This document shows, piece after piece, positions 34,070 to 42,769 of a stretch of 64,000 nucleotides of DNA. This stretch comes from Salticus scenicus. Lineage: Eukaryota > Arthropoda > Arachnida > Araneae > Salticidae. Position 1 is the first letter of the stretch. The number at the start of each line of letters is the position of its first letter. The DNA lies in contig OZ005655.1 of the NCBI GenBank assembly GCA_963930645.1, positions 131,238,126 through 131,302,125 on the forward strand, in the 5' to 3' direction. Made by a program: the position numbers and the translations under genes. The notes beneath the pieces are model-generated. The model searched no databases. It worked only from the letters and a program-made list of their open reading frames with translations, and was not told where the DNA came from.

Positions 34070-34480
34070 ATAACCATGTACAGTCCCTTTACGATAACGA
34101 ATCTCGAAGTCATACTCTGCCGGTGTATCCACCTGGCAATCTGTCCTTCCGGGTTCTTGAACTAAAGCAACCACGTTAAAGGCGCGTGGTCAGTCCGGAG
34201 CAGGAATCTTCTGCCATAGAGGTAATGATGGAAGTGTTCTATGGCTTTTATGATGGCAAGTAGCTCTTTCCTGGTAGTATAGTAGTTTCGCTCCGGTTTA
34301 GACAGACATTTACTCCAATAGGCAATGACACGTTCTTGACTCCCATCTTCCTGCGACAGAACAGCACCGACACTCTCATGACTGGCATTTGTATCAAGTA
34401 TGAGCTGTCTGTCGGGCTGTGGATACGATAGACTATGATGTTAAGGTCTCTTTAAGTCGCTTGAACGCTTTTCCACATTC
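34070..34480 (-). pseudogene. Gypsy RNase H region, frameshifted
   Basis: Fragments in changing frames include LILDTNASHESVGAVLSQ, RNYYTTRKELLAI and LLRTDHAPLTWLL, the typical motifs of Ty3/gypsy RNase H. They lie between the RT thumb region and the integrase, as expected. No single open frame covers the domain. Confidence 0.75.
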
Positions 34481-35792
34481 ATCTGTCCACAGGAACTTCT
34501 GTTTGGCTTCCGTCAGCTTGGGCAGTAGTCTGGCAAAATTTGAGAAACCCTTGACGAATTCTGTAGTAAGTGCATAACCCCAGAAAACTTCGTAGTTTGT
34601 GTACATTTTCTGGGCGACTCCAGTTCTCGACTGCAGAGATCTTCTCAGGATCAGTTCTCACACCTTCGGCAGAGATGATATGGCCGAGGTAGCTCACTTC
34701 ACGACGGAACAAGTTACACTTTCCAGGATTCAATTTGAGGTTAGCCATTCTGAGTTTCTACAGGACCTTTTGGATGTTTCGTGGATGGTCTACAAAGGAG
34801 CACCCCACAATGATAATATCATCCGAGTACACCTGACAGGCTTCATAGGAAAGTCCTTTTAGCACTGTCTCCATCAGGCGCGCGAATGTGACAGGCGCAT
34901 TACGTGATCCAAATGGCATAACTTTAAATTCCCACAGTCCTTGCCCCGTGGTGAATGCAGTCTTCTCACGATCATCAGGATGTAATTCTACTTGCCAGTA
35001 ATCGCTCTTCAGATCCAAAGTCGAGAACCATTTATTGCCAGCAAGTGTGTCCAATGTGTCGACAATTCTGGGAACAGGGTAACTGTCTTTCTTCGTGATG
35101 TCATTCAAACGACGATAAGCCACGCAAAATCTTGTTGAACCATCCTTTTTTTTTCGCACCAGTACTATGGGAGAGGCCCAAGGACTCGTTGATGGCTCGA
35201 TGACGTAATTGCGCTGCATTTCATTTAGAAGCTCAACCACCTCTTCCTGTTTAGCAAATAGAAGTCTTCTTGCATGTTGTTTGACTGGAGGATGATTTCC
35301 TGTATCAATTCAGGGCTGGGTGATGTTCGTTCTCCCGACGTCTTCAGGTGTTCGAGAAAAAAGGTCTTTAAATTCATGGAGTAGTTTTTCTGCAGCATAT
35401 CTCTGTTCATGCCCTAATTCTGCATTCTTGAATAATTCCGCTGTTAATAGCTCAGAAGACTTGGATTCGGTTGATTGCGTGGGCGGGTTTATGCATGTTA
35501 CAGGAGTACAGGTTGCTTACACCTCATCCTTCTTTATTGTCTTTACCTTATCACTGATGTTTACGACTCTCACAGGAATAGTGCTCTTTGAAAGATCAAC
35601 CAGAGATGAATCCACCAGAACTCCTCTTCGGCTATTATCTGTATTCGGGTATTCAATCAGTCCATAGCGGAAGTGTTGCTGTTTGAGAGGTGTCCCGGAA
35701 ACTATTGTCTCTGTGTGTGGAGGGAGAGAAATTTCAGACTTAGCTGTTATCTGACAAATTGGCTGAATATCTGGTATTTCAGTGTTGAACAC
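34479..35792 (-). pseudogene. Gypsy reverse transcriptase, three in-frame stops
   Basis: One reading frame is kept from 35792 to about 34575 but interrupted by stops at 35517-35519, 35310-35312 and 34758-34760. Motifs in order are STSPWASPIVLVRKKKDGS, STLDLKSDYWQVEL (canonical SGYWQ), FKVMPFGSRNAPVTFARLM (canonical FGLCNAP) and the catalytic YSDDIIIVG (canonical YLDD). After them comes LNPGKCNLFRREVSYLGHII, the connection segment. A frameshift near 34575 breaks the LRSFLGLCTYYR motif. It would have copied element RNA to DNA and is inactive as it stands. Confidence 0.92.
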
Positions 35793-35803
35793 AGTTATGT
35801 CTT
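35791..35803. other. 13-bp target duplication, left copy
   Basis: ACAGTTATGTCTT here recurs at 39579-39591. Removing the DNA between them rejoins the gypsy protease and the following pol segment. Confidence 0.93.
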
Positions 35804-35854
35804 AAAACAGGAATAAACTACTACGTCAGAAACGCCAAAGAAAAATTATTGAGG

Positions 35855-35900
35855 TGCATACAGCTGTTTCGGTAGCCTAAAGCGTACCGTCTTCAGTGCA
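35855..35900 (-). ncRNA. Hammerhead-ribozyme-like motif, copy 1
   Basis: On the minus strand: TGCA, CTGAAGA, C, GGTA-loop-TACC, GAAA, CAG/CTG, TA, TGCA. This has the order of a type I hammerhead: stem I TGCA/TGCA, core CTGANGA, stem II, GAAA, a very short stem III and cleavage after GTA. Penelope-like elements are known to carry hammerheads in pseudo-LTRs. The unpaired C before stem II and the loopless stem III are non-ideal. Confidence 0.5.
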
Positions 35901-36040
35901 AAAAGAATTCTGAATCTGGAGAAGTGTTCGTATATATAGGAGAGGGACCGGATTTAGTTCAACCAATAGGATTACGGAAGAGGTGGGGAGTGTGGCCAAT
36001 AGGAATTAAGGAATGTGTAGCTGTGTAAACAGTAGAAAAA

Positions 36041-38386
36041 TTAAGGAAATGTGGACTGAATGTAAAATTTCCAACAATCAGACAAATAGGGAACAGTGAA
36101 ATCACAATTTACAAGGTTTTTAAAATTTTTATAAATATGAAAAGCTTCAAAGAAATCGAGTTCATGATTGGATTTAGGTCTGCAAATTATTTTAGCTGAA
36201 TTAAATTTAAAATTATGATTTTTCTCCCAGCAATGTTTAGAAATAGCCGATTTATTGGTTTCTTGTTTGCGGACGTAATTCATATGTTCTTTTAGACGAA
36301 ATTTAAGACTGCGTTTAGTTTGGCCAATATATGATAAACCACACTGACAAGAAATACTATAAATGCCCCAAGAATTATGCATATCAATAGGATCTTTTAA
36401 CTGAGAAAAGGTGAGTTTATTGGAAGGCGAAAATATTATTTTAAAATCATATTGTTTGAGAATTTTAGCTATGGTTTGACTGGTTTTAGAAAAATAGGGT
36501 AAAACAATACTGATATTAGATGTGACTGATTCAGTAGACGAAATACGAGGGAGTTGTAATTTTTGGATAGCTTTGTCTATAATGGAAGGGTCATAACCTC
36601 TGTCAATTGCGATGGCTTTCAGGTATTTAATTTCAGATTTCAATAAAATAGGATTTGAACAAATATTAAGGGCACGGTTTACAAAAGTATAGAAAGCAGC
36701 CATTTTTTGGTTAGGTGGGTGACATGAACGCGCATGGGGAGGAAGGGATACTGCAAAATTTTTACGATAGACAGTGGTTGAAAATCCATTTACAGTGCGA
36801 GAGACGAGGGTGTCAAGAAATGGAAGGGAGCCATTATTTTCTATTTCATATGTAAACTGGATATTACTGTCAATTGAATTTAAGGTTTCTAAGACATGGT
36901 CAATATTGTGATGAGATATGTCGATAAGCGTGAAGGTGTCGTCAACGTAACGGGTCCAAAAAGGAAAAGATATTTTCTTAAAAAGCTTGCTTTCGAAATA
37001 GTGCATGTAAATGTCTGCGAGAATTGGGGAGAGAGGGGAATCCATGGCTAAACCTTCAGACTGACGATAAAATTTATTTTGGAAAGAAAAAGTGGTTTGT
37101 GATAAACAAATGCGGGTAAGAGAAATTAATTTTTGTATTTCGAAAGATGTGAAATAAAACTCTTTTAATCTATTTTCGAGACAGCAGATGGCGCCACTTA
37201 TTGGAACATTAGTGGAAAGAGATTTTACATCAAAAGAAACCATAGTGAGATTAGTGTGAGGGCAGTTTTGAATATTTTTTGCAAAATTTATGGAATTCTT
37301 AACAGTATAACTATTAGCAGCAAGAAGTGGAGCAAAAATTGTGGTGAGAAATTTAGCTAGATTATAGGAAGCAGTACCGATATTAGAGACTATTGGACGA
37401 AATGGAATATTGGGTTTGTGAACTTTTGGTAAAGCATAAAATCTGGCACAATTAGCAATAGAAGGGATAAGATGGGATTTAGTCGAGTTCAATAACAAGG
37501 GGCAAGATTTTATAGCAGATTTAATTTTATTTAATTCTTGAGGAGAGGGGTCACGGGGCAGAGGAATGTATGGGCCATCATTAATTAGTTCGGTGACACT
37601 TTCGATGTATTGTTTTTTATCCAAAATAACAATTTGACCACCTTTATCAGCTTTAGTAATGATGATATTTTCATTAGATTTTACTTCTTTCAAGGCGTTT
37701 TTTTCTGCAGGGCTGAGATTTGATTTAAAATTTTTAGAGTTGAAATTGGCATTATTAAGGATTAAATGACGAAGATTTTCTTTCTGTTGGTCACTCAGTC
37801 GAGAATTATTGAAAGCTTTTTCAACCGGTGCAATTAACTGAGGAAAAGAAGGAGGTTTACAAATGGCAAAATTTGAATTGAGTTTGAGAACAGAATATTG
37901 ACTATTGGAAATATCAGTACTGGAAAGATTAACGATTGCATTTTTATTGACAACAGGTAAGTCGTTCAAATGAATAGGACTCTGTGAATTACGAAGCCGG
38001 GTGAATTTATCATGTAATTTAATTGAGTGTTTACGAGAACGGTTGTCACAATGAATCCAGGAATTGTGATCAATCAACATAAAATTAGGACGTTCAAAAG
38101 CTAACTTTAAGTGGAGAAACAATAAATCTTTTTCAGTTTTGGCGATGTTGGTACGAGTTTCCTTAATAACTGCACGGAGAATATTAAAATGAGACCTGAG
38201 TACTGCTTTGTTTACAAAACTGGAACCAGAAATATTGCATTTCAGTTGAATGAATTTAGGGATAATGCGGTGTCTCTTGCATTGTAAAAAGAATTTTAGA
38301 CAGTTGAGGGCACGAAACTTTTTAGTACGTAGACGGTAGAAACGATTAACTAATTTGCACATTTTGAAAACAAGAAAATGGCTCAA
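36041..38386 (-). CDS. Penelope-like element ORF: reverse transcriptase plus GIY-YIG endonuclease, 781 aa
   Basis: A single uninterrupted frame of normal length for the family. N-terminal 1-230 is basic and poorly conserved. TKADKGGQIVIL (244-255) is the DKG motif. The RT core has ARFYALPKVHKPNIPFRPIV (314-333), VSFDVKSLSTNVPI (383-396, D386), GLAMDSPLSPILADIYM (445-461; the common glycine of MGSP is D449) and RYVDDTF (479-485, catalytic DD). NNGSLPFLDTLV follows. The C-terminal endonuclease has WGIYSISCQCGLSYIG (673-688), R697 in FRLKEH and the E in HELDFFEAF near 742-747. The product would nick DNA and prime reverse transcription. G to D at 449 and S for F at 391 may weaken it. Confidence 0.95.
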   Translation of the reverse strand: MSHFLVFKMCKLVNRFYRLRTKKFRALNCLKFFLQCKRHRIIPKFIQLKCNISGSSFVNKAVLRSHFNILRAVIKETRTNIAKTEKDLLFLHLKLAFERPNFMLIDHNSWIHCDNRSRKHSIKLHDKFTRLRNSQSPIHLNDLPVVNKNAIVNLSSTDISNSQYSVLKLNSNFAICKPPSFPQLIAPVEKAFNNSRLSDQQKENLRHLILNNANFNSKNFKSNLSPAEKNALKEVKSNENIIITKADKGGQIVILDKKQYIESVTELINDGPYIPLPRDPSPQELNKIKSAIKSCPLLLNSTKSHLIPSIANCARFYALPKVHKPNIPFRPIVSNIGTASYNLAKFLTTIFAPLLAANSYTVKNSINFAKNIQNCPHTNLTMVSFDVKSLSTNVPISGAICCLENRLKEFYFTSFEIQKLISLTRICLSQTTFSFQNKFYRQSEGLAMDSPLSPILADIYMHYFESKLFKKISFPFWTRYVDDTFTLIDISHHNIDHVLETLNSIDSNIQFTYEIENNGSLPFLDTLVSRTVNGFSTTVYRKNFAVSLPPHARSCHPPNQKMAAFYTFVNRALNICSNPILLKSEIKYLKAIAIDRGYDPSIIDKAIQKLQLPRISSTESVTSNISIVLPYFSKTSQTIAKILKQYDFKIIFSPSNKLTFSQLKDPIDMHNSWGIYSISCQCGLSYIGQTKRSLKFRLKEHMNYVRKQETNKSAISKHCWEKNHNFKFNSAKIICRPKSNHELDFFEAFHIYKNFKNLVNCDFTVPYLSDCWKFYIQSTFP

Positions 38387-38930
38387 AATATTACTGACCT
38401 AATCTCCCCCTCATATGAGGCTTCTCAGACCAGGTTGCTCAGTAACAATATGAGCAGAAGACCAATAACACAACTAAGCCCGTATAAGCTTAACAAATAA
38501 TAGCAGGAGACTTGGCGTTGGAATATTAAAACAGGAATAAACTACTACGTCAGAAACGCCAAAGAAAAATTATTGAGGTGCATACAGCTGTTTCGGTAGC
38601 CTAAAGCGTACCGTCTTCAGTGCAAAAAGAATTCTGAATCTGGAGAAATGTTCGTATATATAGGAGAGGGACCGGATTTAGTTCAACCAATAGGATTACG
38701 GAAGAGGTGGGGAGTGTGGCCAATAGGAATTAAGGAATGTGTAGCTGTGTAAACAGTGGAAAAATTAAAGAAATGTGGACTGAATGTAAAATTTCCAACA
38801 ATCAGACAAATAGGGAACAGCGAAATCACAATTTACAAGGTTTTTAAAATTTTCATAAATATGAAAAGCTTCAAAGAAATCGAGTTCATGAATGGATTTA
38901 GGTCTGCAAATTATTTTAGCTGAATTAAAT
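38387..38930 (-). repeat. Penelope 5' leader and partial same-strand terminal copy
   Basis: 38387-38528 is the leader upstream of the ORF, ending with GCAGGAGACTTGGCGTTGG. From 38529 the sequence repeats 35804-36190 almost exactly, with single changes such as GAGAAATG for GAGAAGTG. This is the pseudo-LTR direct repeat. It stops at AGCTGAATTAAATTT, where the inverted copy begins. Confidence 0.93.
38579..38624 (-). ncRNA. Hammerhead-ribozyme-like motif, copy 2
   Basis: Identical in all core positions to the copy at 35855-35900, within the second pseudo-LTR. Two copies flanking the ORF would allow cutting of a unit-length RNA if the motif is active. Confidence 0.5.
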
Positions 38931-38932
38931 TT

Positions 38933-39310
38933 ATGAATTATTTTTCTCAGTTAAAAGATCCTATTGATATGCATAATTCTTGGGGCATTTATAGTATTTC
39001 TTGTCAGTGTGGTTTATCATATATTGGCCAAACTAAACGCAGTCTTAAATTTCGTCTAAAAGAACATATGAATTACGTCCGCAAACAAGAAACCAATAAA
39101 TCGGCTATTTCTAAACATTGCTGGGAGGAAAATCATAATTTTAAATTTAATTCAGCTAAAATAATTTGCAGACTTAAATCCATTCATGAACTCGATTTCT
39201 TTGAAGCTTTTCATATTTATAAAAATTTTAAAAACCTTGTAAATTGTGATTTCGCTGTTCCCTATTTGTCTGATTGTTGGAAATTTTACATTCAGTCCAC
39301 ATTTCCTTAA
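38933..39310 (+). pseudogene. Inverted fragment of the Penelope ORF: GIY-YIG domain
   Basis: 125 codons match residues 658-781 of the 781-residue ORF with few substitutions (K to E, P to L, N to I, T to A). It keeps GIYSISCQCG, SYIGQTKR and the C-terminal glutamate motif. The frame starts by chance at an ATG made by the inversion joint. It is probably not expressed, but it shows the inverted copy is young. Confidence 0.85.
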
Positions 39311-39450
39311 TTTTTCTACTGTTTACACAGCTACACATTCCTTAATTCCTATTGGCCACACTCCCCACCTCTTCCGTAATTCTATTGGTTGAACTAAATC
39401 CGGTCCCTCTCCTATATATACGAACACTTCTCCAGATTCAGAATTCTTTT

Positions 39451-39496
39451 TGCACTGAAGGCGGTACGCTTTAGGCTACCGAAACAGCTGTATGCA
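39451..39496 (+). ncRNA. Hammerhead-ribozyme-like motif, inverted copy 3
   Basis: The same 46-bp motif in the inverted part. The core CTGAAGA is changed to CTGAAGG here, which should kill catalysis if the motif is a hammerhead. Confidence 0.45.
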
Positions 39497-39578
39497 CCTC
39501 AATAATTTTTCTTTGGCGTTTCTGACGTAGTAGTTTATTCCTGTTTTAATATTCCAACGGCAAGTCTCCTGCTATTAT

Positions 39579-39591
39579 ACAGTTATGTCTT
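39579..39591. other. 13-bp target duplication, right copy
   Basis: ACAGTTATGTCTT, identical to 35791-35803. Confidence 0.93.
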
Positions 39592-39886
39592 CTGAACTTG
39601 AATGCAGTTCATTATTCTTGAAGTCCAATTTAATGTTAAATTTTCTCAGGAAATCAATTCCAAGGATTAAAGGATCTCTTATATCAGCCACATATGCCAT
39701 ATGCTGGTAATTGGCATTTCTAAATGTGATGGTCAAGTTCATTTTTCCATATATTTTAATTTCGTCACCGGTAAGAGTCTGGAGTTTAACGCAGGGCGGC
39801 GTCCAAATAATCTTCTCTTTTAGTTCTTGAGCCAAATCTGCTCTAATCATGGTTACATTGGCTCCAGTATCAGAATCATACGGCAA
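39592..39886 (-). pseudogene. Gypsy protease, cut by the Penelope insertion
   Basis: The frame has DSDTGANVTMIRADLAQ, the aspartic protease site DTG, and further on DPLILGIDFLRKFNIKLDF, the LG-DFL motif near the C-terminus. About 100 residues remain open before the insertion. It lies after gag and before RT. The protease would have matured the Gag and Pol proteins. Confidence 0.9.
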
Positions 39887-40012
39887 GTGATGTTGTTAAC
39901 TTGTCCATAGACATAAAGTCCATTTTCGCGATACTTATCGAAGAAACATGAAATACTCTAAATTGGTGCTCTTTAATTTCAGGCAACTTCTGCCCCGCGA
40001 GATGGCCTTCTC

Positions 40013-41373
40013 TTAGTTTTCCTGCGATGAAGGTGAAGCCGGGCTATTTTCTTTAATGGGTCGTATAGTGCAGTTTCTCTTTACATATCCATCTCTTCCG
40101 TTGCCCCAACACTTTATCTTCGGATCCTTTACTTCCTTATTACTTTCAAGGCTGCGCAATCTCTTTACGATTTCTGCGAGACTTTTCTTCATTTCATTTA
40201 CATCAGCTGGTGTATCATCTAATGAGACTGCTCTGATGGTATGGCGGTCTTTACGGGAGGCTTGTTGGGCTGCGTCTATCTTAAGTGCGTAGCCTAAAGC
40301 TGATTCAACATCCCTGATGTTGGAGAGTCTCAGCGCTTTTTGAATTTCTGAATCCCGATGAAGAACTGAAGGGCTAAGTCGTTTCGAGTGTCAGCATGGC
40401 AGTCTGAGAATTCTAGGTGTGACAGTCTCTGAATATCCGCTGCCAGCTCTTGCAAACTTTCACCCGGTTTCTGGTAACGGGATTTTAGCTGGAGGCGACT
40501 ATAGTCCTTAGAACACTTTTCTCCGAAACGTAGCTCCAGTGCTCTGGTCAGAGCCTCAAAGTCGTTCCGTTCTTCTTTAGAAATATTTCTCTTGTATTTC
40601 GGCCGCATCTCCCCGTAGTGCTGCTGCTAAGTGGACTGTCTTGGCAGTAGAGTCCCAGCCGTTAGCTTCAGCTACGATGGAAGACTGCGTCTTATATACC
40701 TGCCAGGAGGAACTGCTGTCGTAGGTGGATAGCTTAATAAATTCCTGTTTCTGGATTCTTTTTTCTCTCTTTTCAGTTTCCTGGGGCATCGATTCTAAAT
40801 TTCTTCGAGACTCTAAATCTTAATCTGCAATTCATTCCTTATTACTTCTCCATTGAACTCTTCTTTTATTTTTCTCTCGAGATCATCCTACATTCTCTTA
40901 AACTTGCTTTCTATTTCAGAAAACCTTCCTTTCAGCTCTTGATCAAAGTTTTCTTTAATTTTTCTCCTAAAAATTCTCTTCTATCTTTAAAAATCTTTTT
41001 TTCAAAATTCCCTTTTATCTTTATAACTTTCTCTTCAATTTCATCCATTCTATTTTCCAGAACTGACAATTTACTTTCTATCACTTCTTTCACGTTTACT
41101 AAGTCGTCTCTTACTGATGATAGTTCTTTCTTTATCTTGTCTTGATTAGATTTAATTTCTTCTGTCAAATCGTCTTTCAATTCTTTTTGCGATGTTTCCA
41201 TTTTCTCCTGTACTGCTTTTAATTTCTTCAGTTAATCTATCTCTCATTTCTTTTTTTCCGGTTTCCATACTTTCTTTCATCTCTCTTTGTCCTTCTTTCA
41301 TTTCATTCACCTGGGTAGCTAAGTTTTCTAGTAGTTTCTACATTTCTTGCTGCATAGCTCTAGTTATCACCAT
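40013..41373 (-). pseudogene. Gypsy gag, frameshifted
   Basis: The first ATG after the LTR is 41373, with an in-frame TAG near 41340. An N-terminal coiled coil rich in K, E and Q (NEMKEGQREMKE, SVRDDLVNVKEVIESKL) spans about 41320-40940. The capsid part has SSSWQVYKTQSSIVAEANGW and AVHLAAALRGDAAEI-type sequence, then ALELRFGEKCSKDYSRLQLK and ELAADIQRLSH. The zinc knuckle is CWGNGRDGYVKRNC, where the second cysteine and the histidine of CX2CX4HX4C are replaced by N and Y. Gag ends at the TAA at 40013-40015. The frame changes at least twice. Confidence 0.88.
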
Positions 41374-41404
41374 TCTCAGGCAATCCCACTTCTAACACGA
41401 GAAA

Positions 41405-42038
41405 TGTTGCGTACTCGCGGGTTCGTAAGTTATCTGAGAATGAGAGGCGAAACTTCTACAAATCCAGGAGTTTTATTTACAGAAAGTTCCAGCAAAATAC
41501 AGGTCTATAAACTGAGTATCTGCTTCAAGTCCAACAATAAACACAGCTTAATTAACAGCTGTCAACAGCAAAACCACAGTACAAACTGTTTAGCAATAAC
41601 ACACAAAGCAAGTCTCACTCAAAGAGACTCAAAGCAATGCAAGCATTAGCGGAAGCTGGCTGAGATCTGAACACTGAACTAGCCTAGGTGAAAACACGTC
41701 CCTTTTATACTCCTGTAGAAAAGTGTGGAAAATTGCAGAAATTTCCGTGCCTTATCAGCCAATGAAATTGAGCTTCCACATTTGGCATATCCCTAATAAG
41801 GATTTTCTCGCCAAGATCGCCAAAAAAATCGCCAAGGAGTGAAAAAGTCGCCAAATTTGGCGCCAAATCCATTGCCTGTCTTAATGGAGATTTTCAATGC
41901 GTTTTTAAGGGAAAATTAGGCTATTTTAACCCTAAAATGACTAGAAATGCATAAAATTACCATTTTATCAACGTACTAAGCCTCTTTGAACGAATTTAGT
42001 ATACAAAAATAAATACAATTATTCACAATTCCGTAACA
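41405..42038 (-). repeat. Gypsy 5' LTR (634 bp)
   Basis: On the minus strand it starts TGTTACGGAATTG (42038) and ends GAGTACGCAACA (41405), the TG...CA rule. A TATA box GTATAAAAGGG lies at 41710-41700. GTGGGATTGCC follows soon after the LTR, but a canonical tRNA primer site (TGG start) was not seen. A block of CGCCAAG repeats lies at 41808-41870. No second LTR was found. Confidence 0.8.
41700..41710 (-). promoter_or_regulatory. TATA box in gypsy LTR
   Basis: GTATAAAAGGG on the minus strand, placed mid-LTR as usual for the U3 promoter. A similar CTATAAAAGG lies at the matching place in the relic at 12221-12230. Confidence 0.6.
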
Positions 42039-42203
42039 ATATGTTTTTTTTCCTATAGTTGTATAAGGAAGTCATGTGGTGTCCACATCAGATTTTTTCT
42101 ATGAATTGACTCTTTTTCCTTTTTTTTTCTCCCTTTCTAAAGCACGATTTTTCCGTAGATTTTTAGCCTTTTCTCCTGTTTTGAACGTTTTAAAGTGCGG
42201 TAA

Positions 42204-42325
42204 TCTTATATATTAAAACACAAACGATTTTCTTTAAGACCAAATTCGCACGATTTGGGCATGCGCGGAGGCTGTTCCTGTCTTTAGACGAAACCGGTGA
42301 CCAATCGCTGAGAGCCTCTTCGGAT
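42204..42325 (+). mobile_element. Possible Helitron 5' end
   Basis: A|TCTTATATATTAAAACACAA has the same look as other Helitron starts here (TCTATATAT..., TCTCCTTATATTATTAAA). No matching 3' end (hairpin plus CTAG-T) was found downstream, so this is a weak call. It abuts the outer end of the large palindrome. Confidence 0.4.
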
Positions 42326-42769
42326 TTCTAGAGCGAGCGAATTCAGAAACCTGATGGGCTCATACTTTCTCGAGACTTGAGATGCGAGATCATGGTGAGG
42401 GTGAGGGTGACGCTGATGCTAATTTTCAATATTGGATAAAATTTCACAATTTTCAAACAGTAAGGTGTGTATGCATTGTTTTTTTTTTAGTTATAAAATT
42501 ATTTCTTTTACTTAAAGTTTATATTTGTTATGAATTCTAGAGTATTGTGATAGATATTTTGTTTAGTGTTTCTGTTAACATTTGTATACGTTTATATTAA
42601 AATGTTAATGTTAGCATTTTAACCTTTTTACTACTTTGTATATATTTATATGAAATATTACTGTTTGCATTTTTTAATGTTTTGTGTTCGTATAGTATAA
42701 GATTATTACAATTTTCGCGAAATTGCATCGAGCTTCATCGATATTTTTTTATTGCACCAAAGAGAAGTA
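42326..42769 (+). repeat. Large palindrome, left arm outer part
   Basis: The sequence from CCTCTTCGGATTTCTAGAGC to TTGCACCAAAGAGAAGTA is repeated inverted at about 45855-46235 (CTAGATATCCGAAGAGG at its outer end). Shared blocks include GTAAGGTGTGTATGCATTG and TTGTATACGTTTATATTAAA. The Helitron at 42770 interrupts the arm. Confidence 0.88.

Larger units (their letters stand above)
35804..39578 (-). mobile_element. Penelope-like retroelement with same-strand and inverted partial copies
   Basis: Three parts are seen. A full unit is at 35804-38528 (minus, with the 781-residue ORF). A 5'-truncated piece of the unit's downstream part is at 38529-38930 in the same orientation, giving LTR-like direct repeats. 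An inverted piece at 38931-39578 repeats the GIY-YIG end and the terminal sequence. The AAAACAGGAATAAACTAC start occurs at 35804 and 38528 and inverted at 39546. Such pseudo-LTR arrangements and inverted tails are known for Penelope-like elements. It is inserted in the gypsy pol gene with a 13-bp duplication, so it is younger than the gypsy copy. Confidence 0.95.
32700..42038 (-). mobile_element. Ty3/gypsy retrotransposon relic, split by a Penelope-like element
   Basis: The order on the minus strand is LTR (42038-41405), gag with coiled coil, capsid and a damaged zinc knuckle (41373-40013), protease (39886-39592), then after the 35804-39578 insertion RT, RNase H and integrase down to about 32720. 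Gag-PR-RT-RH-IN is the Ty3/gypsy order. Several in-frame stops and frameshifts make it inactive. No 3' LTR was recognised at the left end, so that end is truncated or too diverged. Without the insertion the element spans about 5.6 kb from the LTR. Confidence 0.92.

Noticed and set aside
32888..34073. Plus-strand frames across the gypsy integrase
   Set aside because: Shadows; the minus strand carries the integrase motifs.
35320..35667. 115-codon plus-strand frame in gypsy pol
   Set aside because: Shadow of the RT region; no domain on that strand.
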